A DNA stretch of 64,000 nt, taken from contig JOAZ01000001.1 in NCBI GenBank assembly GCA_000720535.1, forward strand, positions 186,001 through 250,000. The letters are read 5' to 3'. The DNA is from Streptomyces halstedii (GTDB taxonomy: Bacteria; Actinomycetota; Actinomycetes; Streptomycetales; Streptomycetaceae). Of the stretch, positions 51,955 to 62,020 are shown one piece after another (within the stretch, counting starts at the first letter, position 1; each line of letters begins with the position of its first letter). The notes beneath the pieces are model-generated. The model saw only the letters and a list, made by a program, of their open reading frames with translations. It did not search any database and had not been told where the DNA came from. A program made the position numbers and the translations under genes.

Positions 51955-54900
51955 ATGTCATCGGAGCCTGTTGACCACGGCGCGGGGTCTCCCGCCGCCA
52001 CAGACGCCACGGACGCCACGGATGCCGGGACGAGCCGCGAGGAGCTGCGCCGCGTGGTGTCCGACCTGCTGGGCATCGAGCTGACCACGACCGACGACGA
52101 CAGCAACCTCTTCGAACTCGGCCTCCAGTCCCTGGAGATGATGCGACTGGCGAACCGGCTCAGCCGCGCCGGCGGAGAGATCACCTTCTCGCAGCTGTCC
52201 GACGACCCGCGGCTGTCGGCGTGGTTCGAACTGCTCGTCCCCGTCGCGGAGGCCGAGCCGGCCCCGCGGCCCCCGGCCCCGGTGGTGGAGCACACCGACG
52301 GCACGGACCGCCCCTTCGCCCTCACGGCGGTGCAGCAGGCCTATCTGATCGGCCGCGACGACGACCAGCCGCTCGGCGGCGTCAGCTGCCACGCCTACCT
52401 GGAGTTCGACGCGGAAGGGGTCGAACCGCACCGGCTGGAGCGGGCGGTCCGCGCCCTGATCAGGCGGCACCCCATGCTGCGCGTGTCGTTCACCGACGAC
52501 GCCACCCAGCGGGTCGCGGCCGAGTCCGGGTGGCCGGGGGTGGGCGTCGAGGACCTCAGGCACCTCCCCGACGCCGAGGCGACGGCGGCGGCCCTGGCAC
52601 TCCGCGACCGGCTGTCGCACCGGCGCCTGGACGTGCGCCGCGGAGAGGTCGTCGACGTCCGGATGACCCGGCTCCCCGGCGGGGTGGACCGGATCCACCT
52701 CAACGTCGACCTGCTCGCCGCCGACCTGGCCAGCATCCGCGTCCTGCTCGCGGACCTCGCCGTCCTGTACGACGACCCCGAGGGGCTCGACGAGATCACC
52801 TACACGTTCGGCCGGTACGTCGCGGAGCAGGACGCGATCCGCGGCGCCGCACGCGAACGGGCGCGCGCCTACTGGCAGGAGAGGCTCCCGTCGCTGCCGG
52901 GCGGACCGAAGCTCCCGCTGGCCATGGACCCCGAAGCGCTCGGCGTACCGACGTTCGTCCGCCGCTCGTGCGCGCTCACGGCACAGGAGTGGCGTGTCAT
53001 CGAGCGGCGGGCGGCCGAGGCGGGCCTGACGCCCTCGGTGGTGCTCGCCACGGCGTACGCCATGGTGCTGGGCCGGTGGAGCGGGGACGAGCGCTTCCTG
53101 CTCAACCTGCCGCTGTTCGACCGCGATCTCGACGCCCACCCCCAGATCGGCCAGGTCGTGGCCGACTTCACCGGGCTGGTGCTGGTGGAGGTCGATCTGT
53201 CCGGCGACAGCTTCGCCGACCGCGCCCGCGCGATGCGCAAGCAGATGCACGAGGACATCGGCAACGCCGCCTATTCCGGGGTGGACGTGCTGCGCGACTT
53301 CGTCCGCGCCGACCAGGACACACCCCGTACCGCGCCGGTCGTGTTCGCCTGCGACCTGTCGGCCCCGCTCGTCCCGGACGCCTTCGCGGACCGCTTCGGC
53401 GAGCCGGCGTGGATGATCTCCCAGACCCCGCAGATCTGGCTCGACCACCAGGTCTACCGCACCCGCGACGACGGGGTGCTGCTGGTGTGGGACGCCGTGG
53501 ACGCGCTCTTCCCGGACGGCGTGCTGGACGCGATGATGGCGGCCTACGAGCAGGTGGTGCGGGGTCTGCTCACCGACGAGTGGGAGGCCGCGGCACCACG
53601 GATCGCGCTGCCCGCGGCCCAGGAGCGGCAGCGGGCCGCGGTCAACGCGACGGTGCGCCCGCTCACCGGGAACCTGCTCCACACGGTGTTCTTCGAGCGG
53701 GCCGGTGAGCGCGCCGGGCGGCCCGCCCTGCTGTGGGGCGAGCGGGAGGCGATGGCGCACGACGCGCTGGCGCGGGACGCCCTGGCCGTCGCCGGTGCGC
53801 TGGTGCGGCGCGGTGTCGGCCGCGGCTCGTACGTCGCGGTGACCGCCCCCAAGGGCGCCGGGCAGATCGCGGCCGTGCTCGGGGTCCTCGCCGCGGGCGC
53901 CGCCTACGTGCCCATCGGTGTGGACCAGCCGGCCGAGCGGCGTACCCGCATCCTCGAACTCAGCGGCGCCCGGCTGGTCCTGGACGGCAGCGGGCTCCTG
54001 GAGCCGTCCGAGGCCGGTGTCGAGGTCCTCGCGATCGACGCGGCGACGCGCGAGCGCCCGCTGAGCGCCCCGGTGCCCGCCGAGCCGGACGACACGGCGT
54101 ACGTGATCTTCACCTCGGGCTCGACCGGACTGCCCAAGGGCGTCGAGATCAGCCACCGCGCCGCGGTCAACACCGTCGAGGACGTCAACGAGCGCTTCGG
54201 GATCGGGCCCGAGGACCGGGTGCTGGCGGTGTCCGCGCTGGACTTCGACCTCTCGGTGTGGGACGTCTTCGGATTCCTCGGGGCGGGGGGCGGCGCCGTC
54301 CTGGTGCCGGAGTCCGGCCGGCGCGACGCCGCAGAGTGGCTGGCCCTGTGCCGCCGGCACGCGGTGACCGTGTGGAACACCGTCCCGGCCCTGCTCGACA
54401 TGGTGCTGACCGCCGCCGACGGGGCCCCCCTCCCTCCGGCGATGCGCCTGGCCCTGCTGTCCGGCGACTGGATCGGGCTCGACCTGCCCGAGCGGCTGGC
54501 CCGCGCGTCGGACGGCCGATGTCGGCTGATCGCCCTCGGCGGCGCCACCGAGGCCGCGATCTGGTCGAACGCGTACGAGGTGACGGAGGTCCCGGACGGG
54601 TGGCGGTCGATCCCTTACGGAAAGCCCCTGCGGAACCAGAAGTTCCGTGTGGTGGACAGCAGCGGGCGGGACTGCCCCGACTGGGTGCCCGGTGAACTCT
54701 GGATCGGCGGCGCCGGGGTCGCCCTCGGCTACCGGGGCGACCCCGGACTGACCGCCGCGCGCTTCCCCACGCACGACGGCGGGCGCTGGTACCGCACCGG
54801 CGACCTCGGCCGCTACCACCCCGACGGCACCCTGGAGTTCCTCGGGCGCCTCGACCACCAGGTGAAGATCAACGGCTTCCGGGTGGAGCTCGGGGAGATC

Positions 54901-56559
54901 GAGACCTGCCTCCAGGCGCATCCCGCGGTGGCGCGGGCCGTCGCCGTCCTGTTCACCGAAGGCCGCCGCGAACTGGTCGCCGCCGTGGTCGAACATACGG
55001 CGGCGGACCGGCCCCAGGAGCGTACGGACCGGGCCACCGAGGAGGACGAGCGGCACGGCGCGTTCCTGCCGCCCGCCCACGACGGCGCCGGTACCGACCC
55101 GCACGCACTCGAACACCACCTGGTGGAGGTGCTGCTGGCCGGGGTCGTCGCGCCGCTGACCGGGCCGGACGGTGCCACCGCGCCGGTCTGCGCCGAACAG
55201 CGCCCGGTGGCGGACATCTGGCTGGAGTACCTCGCACGGCGCTCCGTGCTGGCACGGGACGGCGAGGCCGCCTACCGGCACGGACCCCGCTGGGCCGAGG
55301 TCACCGCTCCGGGCCGGGACAAGGAGGTGCGTGAGGCCGCCCGGGGGACGTGTTTCGAGACCGTCGCGACCGCACTGGAGTGGGCCGGGCCGCTCTTCAC
55401 GGCGATCCTGTCCGGCGAGGCCGACGCCACCGCGCTGCTGGACGACCCCGTACTGGCGCCGGAGGCCCTCAACGACCTGATGCCCGGCACGGCCGCGTGT
55501 CTGGCAGCCGTGGCCGAGGACCTGCGGGCGCGCTGCGCCGACGCCCCGCCCCCGGCCGTCGCCGAGTGGGACGTGACGGGTGGCCGCGGCACCGCGCGGC
55601 TGCTCGGCGCGCTCGCCCCGGACACCGTCGGGTACACCCTCCTCGGCTCTTCCGCACCGGCGCTCGCCAAGGCCGGGGCGCTGCTGCGCGAGCACGGACA
55701 CCGCCCGCGGACGGCGGTCCAGGGCGCCGCCGCCCTCGCCGCGCGCCACGTGCACGCCTTCGACGCCGTCGTGGCCGACAACGCCCTGCACCGGATGGAG
55801 GACCCCGCGACGGCCGTGGCCACCATGGCCCTGCTGCTCGCGCCGGGGGGACGCCTCTACCTGAGCGAACGCACCCGTCCGACCCCCCTCGCCCTGGTGA
55901 CGGCACTGCCCCTGGAGGCGCGCGCGGGGCGGTTCGACGGCGGCCGTACCGGATCCGGCTGGCTGTACGGCGCCGACCGGTGGGCGGCGGCCTGCGCCGA
56001 GGCCGGGCTGTGCGACGTCCGGGTCCTGCGCACCGAGGCCACCGGTGAGGTCCTGCTCGTCGCGGACCGGCCCGCGACCGCCCAGGGGATCGACGGGGAC
56101 GAGCTGCGCCGGTGGACGGCGGAGCGGCTGCCCGGCCACATGGTCCCCGCCCACCTGACCGTGCTGCCCGCACTGCCGCTCAGCGGCAACGGGAAGGTCG
56201 ACCGGCGGCGGATACGGACCGTTCTCGAACAGTCCGCGGACCGGCCGCGCGACGCGGGCGAACCGCCGCGCGGCGCCACCGAGACGTTCGTCGCCGAACG
56301 GTGGACGAAGCTGCTCGGCCTGGACTCGGTGGGCCGGGACGAGAACTTCTTCCGGCTCGGCGGCGACAGCATGCTCGCGACACGCTTCATCACCGAGGTG
56401 CGCGGGGCCTGGGGCGTCGAACTGCCCATGCGCGAGGTCATGCGCGCCCCCACCGTCGCCGGGCTGAGCGTACTGATCGACCAGCTCGGCCCCGCCGCCG
56501 ACGAGCGGCCGGCCGACGGCTGGGGCAACGGCGACGATTGCGAAGAGGGTGCGGTGTGA
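51955..56559 (+). CDS. NRPS: ArCP-Cy-A(Cys)-[MT-like]-T
   Basis: This 1534-residue PchE/HMWP2-like synthetase has an aryl carrier with Ser59 in LGLQSLEMM. A heterocyclisation domain (about 120-545) carries DxxxxD as D252-LLAA-D257. The adenylation domain pocket reads DLWNLSLIW, one change from the cysteine code DLYNLSLIWK. A methyltransferase-like domain sits between A8 and A10 (about 1040-1370), and the terminal carrier is in FFRLGGDSMLA. The MT-like domain lacks a clean SAM motif (EWDVTGGRGTARLL), so it may epimerise, as in PchE. It condenses the loaded aryl acid with Cys and cyclises it to a thiazoline. Confidence 0.93.
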   Translation: MSSEPVDHGAGSPAATDATDATDAGTSREELRRVVSDLLGIELTTTDDDSNLFELGLQSLEMMRLANRLSRAGGEITFSQLSDDPRLSAWFELLVPVAEAEPAPRPPAPVVEHTDGTDRPFALTAVQQAYLIGRDDDQPLGGVSCHAYLEFDAEGVEPHRLERAVRALIRRHPMLRVSFTDDATQRVAAESGWPGVGVEDLRHLPDAEATAAALALRDRLSHRRLDVRRGEVVDVRMTRLPGGVDRIHLNVDLLAADLASIRVLLADLAVLYDDPEGLDEITYTFGRYVAEQDAIRGAARERARAYWQERLPSLPGGPKLPLAMDPEALGVPTFVRRSCALTAQEWRVIERRAAEAGLTPSVVLATAYAMVLGRWSGDERFLLNLPLFDRDLDAHPQIGQVVADFTGLVLVEVDLSGDSFADRARAMRKQMHEDIGNAAYSGVDVLRDFVRADQDTPRTAPVVFACDLSAPLVPDAFADRFGEPAWMISQTPQIWLDHQVYRTRDDGVLLVWDAVDALFPDGVLDAMMAAYEQVVRGLLTDEWEAAAPRIALPAAQERQRAAVNATVRPLTGNLLHTVFFERAGERAGRPALLWGEREAMAHDALARDALAVAGALVRRGVGRGSYVAVTAPKGAGQIAAVLGVLAAGAAYVPIGVDQPAERRTRILELSGARLVLDGSGLLEPSEAGVEVLAIDAATRERPLSAPVPAEPDDTAYVIFTSGSTGLPKGVEISHRAAVNTVEDVNERFGIGPEDRVLAVSALDFDLSVWDVFGFLGAGGGAVLVPESGRRDAAEWLALCRRHAVTVWNTVPALLDMVLTAADGAPLPPAMRLALLSGDWIGLDLPERLARASDGRCRLIALGGATEAAIWSNAYEVTEVPDGWRSIPYGKPLRNQKFRVVDSSGRDCPDWVPGELWIGGAGVALGYRGDPGLTAARFPTHDGGRWYRTGDLGRYHPDGTLEFLGRLDHQVKINGFRVELGEIETCLQAHPAVARAVAVLFTEGRRELVAAVVEHTAADRPQERTDRATEEDERHGAFLPPAHDGAGTDPHALEHHLVEVLLAGVVAPLTGPDGATAPVCAEQRPVADIWLEYLARRSVLARDGEAAYRHGPRWAEVTAPGRDKEVREAARGTCFETVATALEWAGPLFTAILSGEADATALLDDPVLAPEALNDLMPGTAACLAAVAEDLRARCADAPPPAVAEWDVTGGRGTARLLGALAPDTVGYTLLGSSAPALAKAGALLREHGHRPRTAVQGAAALAARHVHAFDAVVADNALHRMEDPATAVATMALLLAPGGRLYLSERTRPTPLALVTALPLEARAGRFDGGRTGSGWLYGADRWAAACAEAGLCDVRVLRTEATGEVLLVADRPATAQGIDGDELRRWTAERLPGHMVPAHLTVLPALPLSGNGKVDRRRIRTVLEQSADRPRDAGEPPRGATETFVAERWTKLLGLDSVGRDENFFRLGGDSMLATRFITEVRGAWGVELPMREVMRAPTVAGLSVLIDQLGPAADERPADGWGNGDDCEEGAV

Positions 56560-59500
56560 ACGCCAACGACCTGCTCGAAGAGTTCCGGAGCGCCGGTGTC
56601 CGCCTGTGGCGCGAGGGGGAGCAACTGCGCTTCCGCGCCCCCCGCGGCGTGATGACCGAGGAGCGTCTGGCGGAACTGCGCCGTGGCAAGGCGGAGTTGC
56701 TGGCGGCCCTCGCCCACACCGCCGGGGGCCCGGAGCCGGAGGGGCCGCACGCCGACCCGGTGTGGCAGTCCCGGCCCGGGGAGCGCGAAGAGCCCTTCCC
56801 GCTGACCGACATCCAGTCGGCCTACCTGTTCGGCCGCAACCCGGCCTTCGACTACGGCGGCGTCTCCTGCCACGTCTACCTGGAGTTCGAGTATCCGGCG
56901 GACCTCGACCCGGACCGGCTGCGACGGGCCTGGGACGGCCTGGTGGAGCGCCACGAGACCCTGCGGACCGTCATCTCCTCCGACGGCACCCAGCGCGTCC
57001 TGCCCGCCCCGGCGGACACCCGCATCGAGGTCGCCGACCTCCGCACGGCGCCCGGTGACACGGTCGAGAAGGCGATCGACGGCGTGCGGGACGAGCTGAG
57101 CCACGCGGTGCACCCGGCGGACGAGCGCCCCATGCACGAGCTGCGCCTGACCCTGGCCGGCACGCGCAGTGTGCTGCACGTGTCGGTGGACTTCATGGCG
57201 CTGGACTGGCTCAGCATGCAGCGGGTGCTCACCGAGCTGGACCTCCGCTACGCGCGGCCGGACTGCGAACTCCCGCCGGTGGACGCCACGTTCCGCGACT
57301 ACGTGCTCGCCGAGCGCCGGCTGCGGGAGAGCGGCCGGTACGCCCGCGACCGCGCGTACTGGTGGGACCGCCTCGACGGGCTGCCCGGCGCCCCGGCGCT
57401 GCCGCTGCGCGACGACCACGACCCCGCGACCGCGCCGCCGCGCTTCCGCCGTCTGACGGCCACGCTGGACGACCGCGTGTGGCGGTCGCTGAAGGCGCGC
57501 GCCGCCGGACACGGCGTCACACCGGCCAACGCGGTGCTGGCGGCGTACGCGGAGACGATCGGCCGCTGGAGCGGCACCGAACGCTTCTGCCTCGGGCTGC
57601 CCGTGCTCAACCGGATGCCGCTGCACCCGCACGTGGACCGGCTGCTCGGCGACTTCACCTCGCTGAGCCTGCTCGCGGTCGAACCCGAGGGCAGGGCGTC
57701 CTTCGCCGAACGGGCCCGCGCCCTGGGCGAGCGGGTCTTCGACGACCTCGACCACCGGCTGTACAGCGGGGTGGAGGTGCTGCGCGAACTCACCCGGCGC
57801 CGGGGGCGCGAAGCGGCGGCGGTACTCCCGGTGGTGTTCACCGGCAGCATCGGCGTGGTGGGCGGCACGGTGTCGGCGGCGGGCCGCAAGGCCCGGCCGG
57901 TGTACGGCATCAGCCAGACCCCGCAGGTGTGGATCGACTGCCAGGTCGGCGACCAGTACGGCGGCCTCGACATGAACTGGGACGTACGGGACGGCGTCTT
58001 CGCCGACGGCGTGGTGGACGACATGTTCCACGCCTTCGAGGGGCTGCTGCACCGGCTGGCCGAGGACGACGGGCCATGGGCGGCGGTGGAGCCGCAGCCC
58101 CTGCCGGACGACCAGCGCGCCCGGCGGACGGAGGCGAACGCCACGGCGGCGCCGGTGCCGGACGGCCTGCTGCACGACCCGCTCGTGGCCTACGCCCGCG
58201 CCTTCCCGGACCGGACCGCCGTGATCGACCCGGCGGGAACGCTCACCTACGGGCAGTGGCTCGGGCGCGCGGCCGGGGTCGCCGAACGGCTGCGGGCCGC
58301 CGGGCTGCGCCCCGGTGACTTCGTCGGCGTCCTCGTCGACAAGAGCCGGGAGCAGGCCGTCGGGGTGCTCGGGGTGCTCCTCGCGGGCGGGGTGTACGTC
58401 CCGGTCGACCTCGGCCAGCCCGCGGTCCGCCGGGACCGGATCCTCACCGGCAGCGGCACCCGGTTCGCGGTCGTCGCCGGTGACGCGACCGCCGCGCCGC
58501 CCGGCGTCCGGGCGGTGGACGTGACCGGGGTGGAGCCGGTCACGGAGGACGGGACGACCGCCGTTGCGCCGGTGGCACCCGGGGAACTCGCCTACGTCAT
58601 GCACACCTCGGGTTCGACCGGGGTGCCCAAGGGGGTGATGATCACCCATCAGGCCGCCGCCAACACGGTGCACGACATCAACCTGCGCTTCGGCGTCAAC
58701 GGAGCCGACCGGGTGCTGGGGCTCGCGGCGCTCAGCTTCGACCTGTCCGTCTACGACCTGTTCGGCCCGCCGGCCGTGGGTGCCGCCCTGGTGCTCCCGG
58801 ACCCGGCCCGCCGCGGCGACCCCTCGCACTGGGCCGCGACGGTGGCCGAGCACGGGGTGACGCTGTGGAACTCGGTCCCCGCGCAGCTCCACATGCTGAT
58901 GCACTACCTGGACGTCGAGCCCACCGAACTGCCCTCGCTGCGGCTGGCGTTGCTCTCCGGCGACTGGATCCCGCTGTCGCTGCCCGCGCACGCCGCACGC
59001 CACGTCCCCGGTACCGAGCTGGTCGGTCTGGGGGGAGCGACGGAGGCGGCGATCTGGTCGATCCACCACCGGATCAGGACGGTCGAGCCGCACTGGCGCA
59101 GCGTCCCGTACGGAACACCCCTGGCGAACCAGCGCTTCCACGTGCTCGACGCCGCCCTGCGCGACCGGCCCGACCTGGTCGTCGGTGAGCTGTACATCGC
59201 GGGCACCGGACTGGCGACCGGCTATCTCGGCGACCCCGGGCGGACGGCGGAGCGCTTCTTCCGGCACCCGGAGACGGGCGAGCCGCTGTACCGCACCGGC
59301 GACCTCGGCCGCTACCTGCCGAACGGCGAGATCGAGTTCTCCGGGCGCGCGGACCAGCAGATCAAGATACGCGGACACCGGATCGAACTCGGCGAGATCG
59401 AGGCGGTGCTCGGTGAACACCCGGGCGTGGACACCTGTGTGGTGCTGGCGGCGGGCGCCGACGCGTTCGAGCGGAGCCTGATCGCCTTCGTGCTGCCGCA

Positions 59501-60815
59501 CCGGGGCTCCGCACCGGCCGACGGCACGGAGCTGGCCGGATGGGTGGCCGGGCGGCTGCCCGCGCACATGGTCCCGGCACGGGTGCGGATCGTGGACACC
59601 CTGCCGCTCACCGCCAACGGGAAGGTGGACCGCAAGCGGCTGCTCGGGTCGGCGCCGGTGTCCGGCGCGCCGCGGGCCGTACGCTCCGAGCCGCCGCGGC
59701 CGGGTACCGAGCAGCGGATCGCCGCGCTGTGGGCGGAGGTCCTGGGGGGCGAACAGCCCAGCCGTGACCAGGAGTTCTTCGACGCCGGTGGCAACTCCCT
59801 GCTGGCGGCCCAGTTCGTCGGGCAGGTGCGCGAACGGGTCCCGGAGGCCGCCCGGGTCACCTTCGACGTGCTGCTGCGCGCCCTGCTCGACCGGCCCACG
59901 GTGGCCGGCCTCGCCGAGTGGCTGGGCTCCGCCGCCGCCGAGCCGGTCCGGGCGCCGGAGGCGACGGAGGCCCGGCGCTCGCCGCTGGTCCCGCTCGCCG
60001 GACAGGGCGGCGGTCCGCGAGGCGGACGGGTGCGGCTGCTCGTGCACGACGGAACGGGAACCCTGGCGGCCTACCAGGAGCTGATCACCCTGCTCGGGAC
60101 GGACGTACCGCTGGCGGGCCTCGCCCTGCCGGACGGCGGGCACCACCCCGACGTCGCCGCGGCGGACCTCGTCGACGAGCTGGCCGCCCGGTACGCGCGC
60201 GAGGTGCGGGACGCCGGGTACGACGACGTCGAGATCGTCGGCTACTGCCTCGGCGGCCCCGTCGCGCTGGAGACCGCGCGGGCCCTGGCCGAGGCGGACG
60301 TGACGGTCCGGCGGCTGACCCTCGTCTCCAGCCACCCCGTCCCGTACGCCCCGCTCGACGAACTGGTCCTGGACCACGCCTTCGCCCGCGCGGCGGGCGC
60401 CGACCCGGCCTCGCTCGGCCGGCCGGACGACGAGGCGGCGGTCGGCGAACGGTTCCGCACCCTCGGGCGGCGGGACACGGCCGAACGCCGGGCGGAGCTG
60501 TACCGGGCGGTGAGCGGCCCGGCGGGCGACGACGGGCGGACCGCGGCGGCGCACACCGCCTTCGCCCGTACGGTGGAGGCGGTCGCGGGTTACGAACCGC
60601 AGCCGTACGCGGGGGACATCACCCTCCTGCGCCCGGCCGGGCCCGCGCGGCTCGTCCCCGGACCGGCCGAGGACCCGGCCCTCTTCTGGGGCGACGCGTG
60701 CCTGGGGGAGCTGACCGTGACCGACATCCCCGGCGACCACTTCAGCTGCCTCCGGCCCCCGCACGCGGCCCGGACGGCCCAGGCGATCATCGCACCGGGG
60801 GAGGCCCGCCGATGA
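56556..60815 (+). CDS. NRPS: docking-Cy-A(Cys)-T-TE
   Basis: This 1419-residue second module starts with a TubC-type docking domain (residues 1-50, FRSAGVRLWREGEQLRFRAP). It continues with a Cy domain (about 72-500, D-FMAL-D in VDFMALDWLS) and an A domain with the full cysteine code DLYNLSLIWK. The carrier is in FFDAGGNSLLA and the thioesterase occupies about 1165-1419. The thioesterase nucleophile motif is GYCLGG with C1231 where Ser is normal; the His is in GDHFSCL. No N-methyltransferase insert is present, unlike PchF. The GTG start overlaps the previous stop. It adds a second Cys ring and releases the product. Confidence 0.93.
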   Translation: MNANDLLEEFRSAGVRLWREGEQLRFRAPRGVMTEERLAELRRGKAELLAALAHTAGGPEPEGPHADPVWQSRPGEREEPFPLTDIQSAYLFGRNPAFDYGGVSCHVYLEFEYPADLDPDRLRRAWDGLVERHETLRTVISSDGTQRVLPAPADTRIEVADLRTAPGDTVEKAIDGVRDELSHAVHPADERPMHELRLTLAGTRSVLHVSVDFMALDWLSMQRVLTELDLRYARPDCELPPVDATFRDYVLAERRLRESGRYARDRAYWWDRLDGLPGAPALPLRDDHDPATAPPRFRRLTATLDDRVWRSLKARAAGHGVTPANAVLAAYAETIGRWSGTERFCLGLPVLNRMPLHPHVDRLLGDFTSLSLLAVEPEGRASFAERARALGERVFDDLDHRLYSGVEVLRELTRRRGREAAAVLPVVFTGSIGVVGGTVSAAGRKARPVYGISQTPQVWIDCQVGDQYGGLDMNWDVRDGVFADGVVDDMFHAFEGLLHRLAEDDGPWAAVEPQPLPDDQRARRTEANATAAPVPDGLLHDPLVAYARAFPDRTAVIDPAGTLTYGQWLGRAAGVAERLRAAGLRPGDFVGVLVDKSREQAVGVLGVLLAGGVYVPVDLGQPAVRRDRILTGSGTRFAVVAGDATAAPPGVRAVDVTGVEPVTEDGTTAVAPVAPGELAYVMHTSGSTGVPKGVMITHQAAANTVHDINLRFGVNGADRVLGLAALSFDLSVYDLFGPPAVGAALVLPDPARRGDPSHWAATVAEHGVTLWNSVPAQLHMLMHYLDVEPTELPSLRLALLSGDWIPLSLPAHAARHVPGTELVGLGGATEAAIWSIHHRIRTVEPHWRSVPYGTPLANQRFHVLDAALRDRPDLVVGELYIAGTGLATGYLGDPGRTAERFFRHPETGEPLYRTGDLGRYLPNGEIEFSGRADQQIKIRGHRIELGEIEAVLGEHPGVDTCVVLAAGADAFERSLIAFVLPHRGSAPADGTELAGWVAGRLPAHMVPARVRIVDTLPLTANGKVDRKRLLGSAPVSGAPRAVRSEPPRPGTEQRIAALWAEVLGGEQPSRDQEFFDAGGNSLLAAQFVGQVRERVPEAARVTFDVLLRALLDRPTVAGLAEWLGSAAAEPVRAPEATEARRSPLVPLAGQGGGPRGGRVRLLVHDGTGTLAAYQELITLLGTDVPLAGLALPDGGHHPDVAAADLVDELAARYAREVRDAGYDDVEIVGYCLGGPVALETARALAEADVTVRRLTLVSSHPVPYAPLDELVLDHAFARAAGADPASLGRPDDEAAVGERFRTLGRRDTAERRAELYRAVSGPAGDDGRTAAAHTAFARTVEAVAGYEPQPYAGDITLLRPAGPARLVPGPAEDPALFWGDACLGELTVTDIPGDHFSCLRPPHAARTAQAIIAPGEARR

Positions 60816-61936
60816 CGCGCGCGACACCGGGCCCGACGCGCGTCGTGGTGTGCGGCACGCGGTTCGGGCAGGTCTACCTCTCGGCCCTGGCCCGTGCCGA
60901 GCCCGGACGCTTCGAGCTCGCCGGCATCCTGGCCCAGGGCAGCGCCCGCTCGGTGGAGCTCGCCGCGCGGTACGGCGTCCCGCTCTACGACAAGGTCGGG
61001 CAACTGCCCGACGACGTCGACGCGGCCTGTGTCGTGGTGTCCACCGCCGTCGGCGGCGGGCGGGGCGCCGAGCTGGCGCGCGCCCTGCTCGAACGCGGCG
61101 TCCACGTGATGCAGGAGCACCCGGTGCACCCGGACGAACTGGCGGACTGCCTGCGGACGGCGCGCCGGACCGGGACCCAGTACATGGTGAACACGTTCTA
61201 TCCGCACCTGGAGCCCGTCCGGCGGTTCACCTCGGCCGCCCGCCGGCTCGTGCGGCTGCGCACGCCGGTGTTCGTCGACGCGATGTGCGCGGTGCAGGTC
61301 TCCTTCGACCTGCTGGACATCCTGGCCGGGATCTTCGACGGGCTGCGGCCCTGGTCGCTGTCCCCGGTCACCGGCGGCGCGGGCCGCCCGCTGGTCGCGG
61401 TGGAGGGGCAGGTCGCGGGCGTCCCGCTGACGCTGCGGGTGGAGAACCGCATGCAGGCCGGGGACGACAGCACCAGCCTGCTGCTGCACCGGATCACCGT
61501 CGGCACCGACGCGGGCAACCTCATGCTGGCCAACACCCACGGCCCGGTGATCTGGAGCCCGGTGCTGCGCATGCCTTCGGGCGCCACGGGGCAGTTCCTC
61601 CCCGGCGCCCCGGACACGGAGGAGCTGTGGCCGCACGGTCTCGGTACCACCGGCGCCTATGTGGGCGCGGCCGGGACGCCGACCTGGGCGGCCGCGATGC
61701 GTGAGGTGTGGGCGGACGGTGTGCTGGCCGCCCTGGAGGAGCTGCGGGAGCGCGCCGCCACGGGCGCGGACCCGCTGCGCGGCAGCCAGCGCCCGCTGGC
61801 CGTCGCCCGTGCGTGGAAGGAGCTGACCGAGGCGCTGGGCTATCCGGAGGTGGCCGAACCGGAGGCGGGGGACCCGCTGACGGTGGAGGATCTGACGGGT
61901 GGAGCGGGCCCGGGACGAACGGAGGAGGGCGCTTGA
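60812..61936 (+). CDS. Thiazolinyl imine reductase (PchG/Irp3-like)
   Basis: This 374-residue Gfo/Idh/MocA-like NADPH reductase has VVVCGTRFGQVYLSAL at the nucleotide site, VVVSTAVGGG, GVHVMQEHPVHPDEL and YMVNTFYPHL, a pattern specific to the yersiniabactin/pyochelin imine reductases. It reduces a carrier-bound thiazoline to a thiazolidine. With two Cy modules it most likely acts on the second ring. ATG 60812 overlaps the NRPS stop, so it is co-translated with the assembly line. A short AT-richer gap follows before the ABC genes. Confidence 0.93.
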   Translation: MTRATPGPTRVVVCGTRFGQVYLSALARAEPGRFELAGILAQGSARSVELAARYGVPLYDKVGQLPDDVDAACVVVSTAVGGGRGAELARALLERGVHVMQEHPVHPDELADCLRTARRTGTQYMVNTFYPHLEPVRRFTSAARRLVRLRTPVFVDAMCAVQVSFDLLDILAGIFDGLRPWSLSPVTGGAGRPLVAVEGQVAGVPLTLRVENRMQAGDDSTSLLLHRITVGTDAGNLMLANTHGPVIWSPVLRMPSGATGQFLPGAPDTEELWPHGLGTTGAYVGAAGTPTWAAAMREVWADGVLAALEELRERAATGADPLRGSQRPLAVARAWKELTEALGYPEVAEPEAGDPLTVEDLTGGAGPGRTEEGA

Positions 61937-62020
61937 CAACGGCGCCCGTTGGTGGTGGCTCATCAGGCCCGTCCGGGGTACAGTAATTTTCGTACGCGTT
62001 TCTAAAAGGATGGGAGAGCG

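Noticed and set aside
51958-56154. Long minus-strand open frame opposite the first NRPS
   Set aside because: Shadow of high GC3 coding sequence; no recognisable motif and no ribosome site.
56556-60815. N-methyltransferase domain in the second module, as in PchF
   Set aside because: A8 to A10 spacing is normal, so no insert exists; N-methylation of the thiazolidine is not predicted.
55857-60827. Very long open frame on the minus strand (over 1600 codons) opposite the second Cys module
   Set aside because: Composition is the Arg/Pro/Val/Gly-rich pattern of antisense high-GC DNA, with no domain motifs, while the plus strand shows complete NRPS domains.
61933-61984. TTGACA at 61933 as a promoter for the ABC genes
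   Set aside because: The nearest -10-like TACAGT (61979) is 40 nt away, far outside normal spacing.
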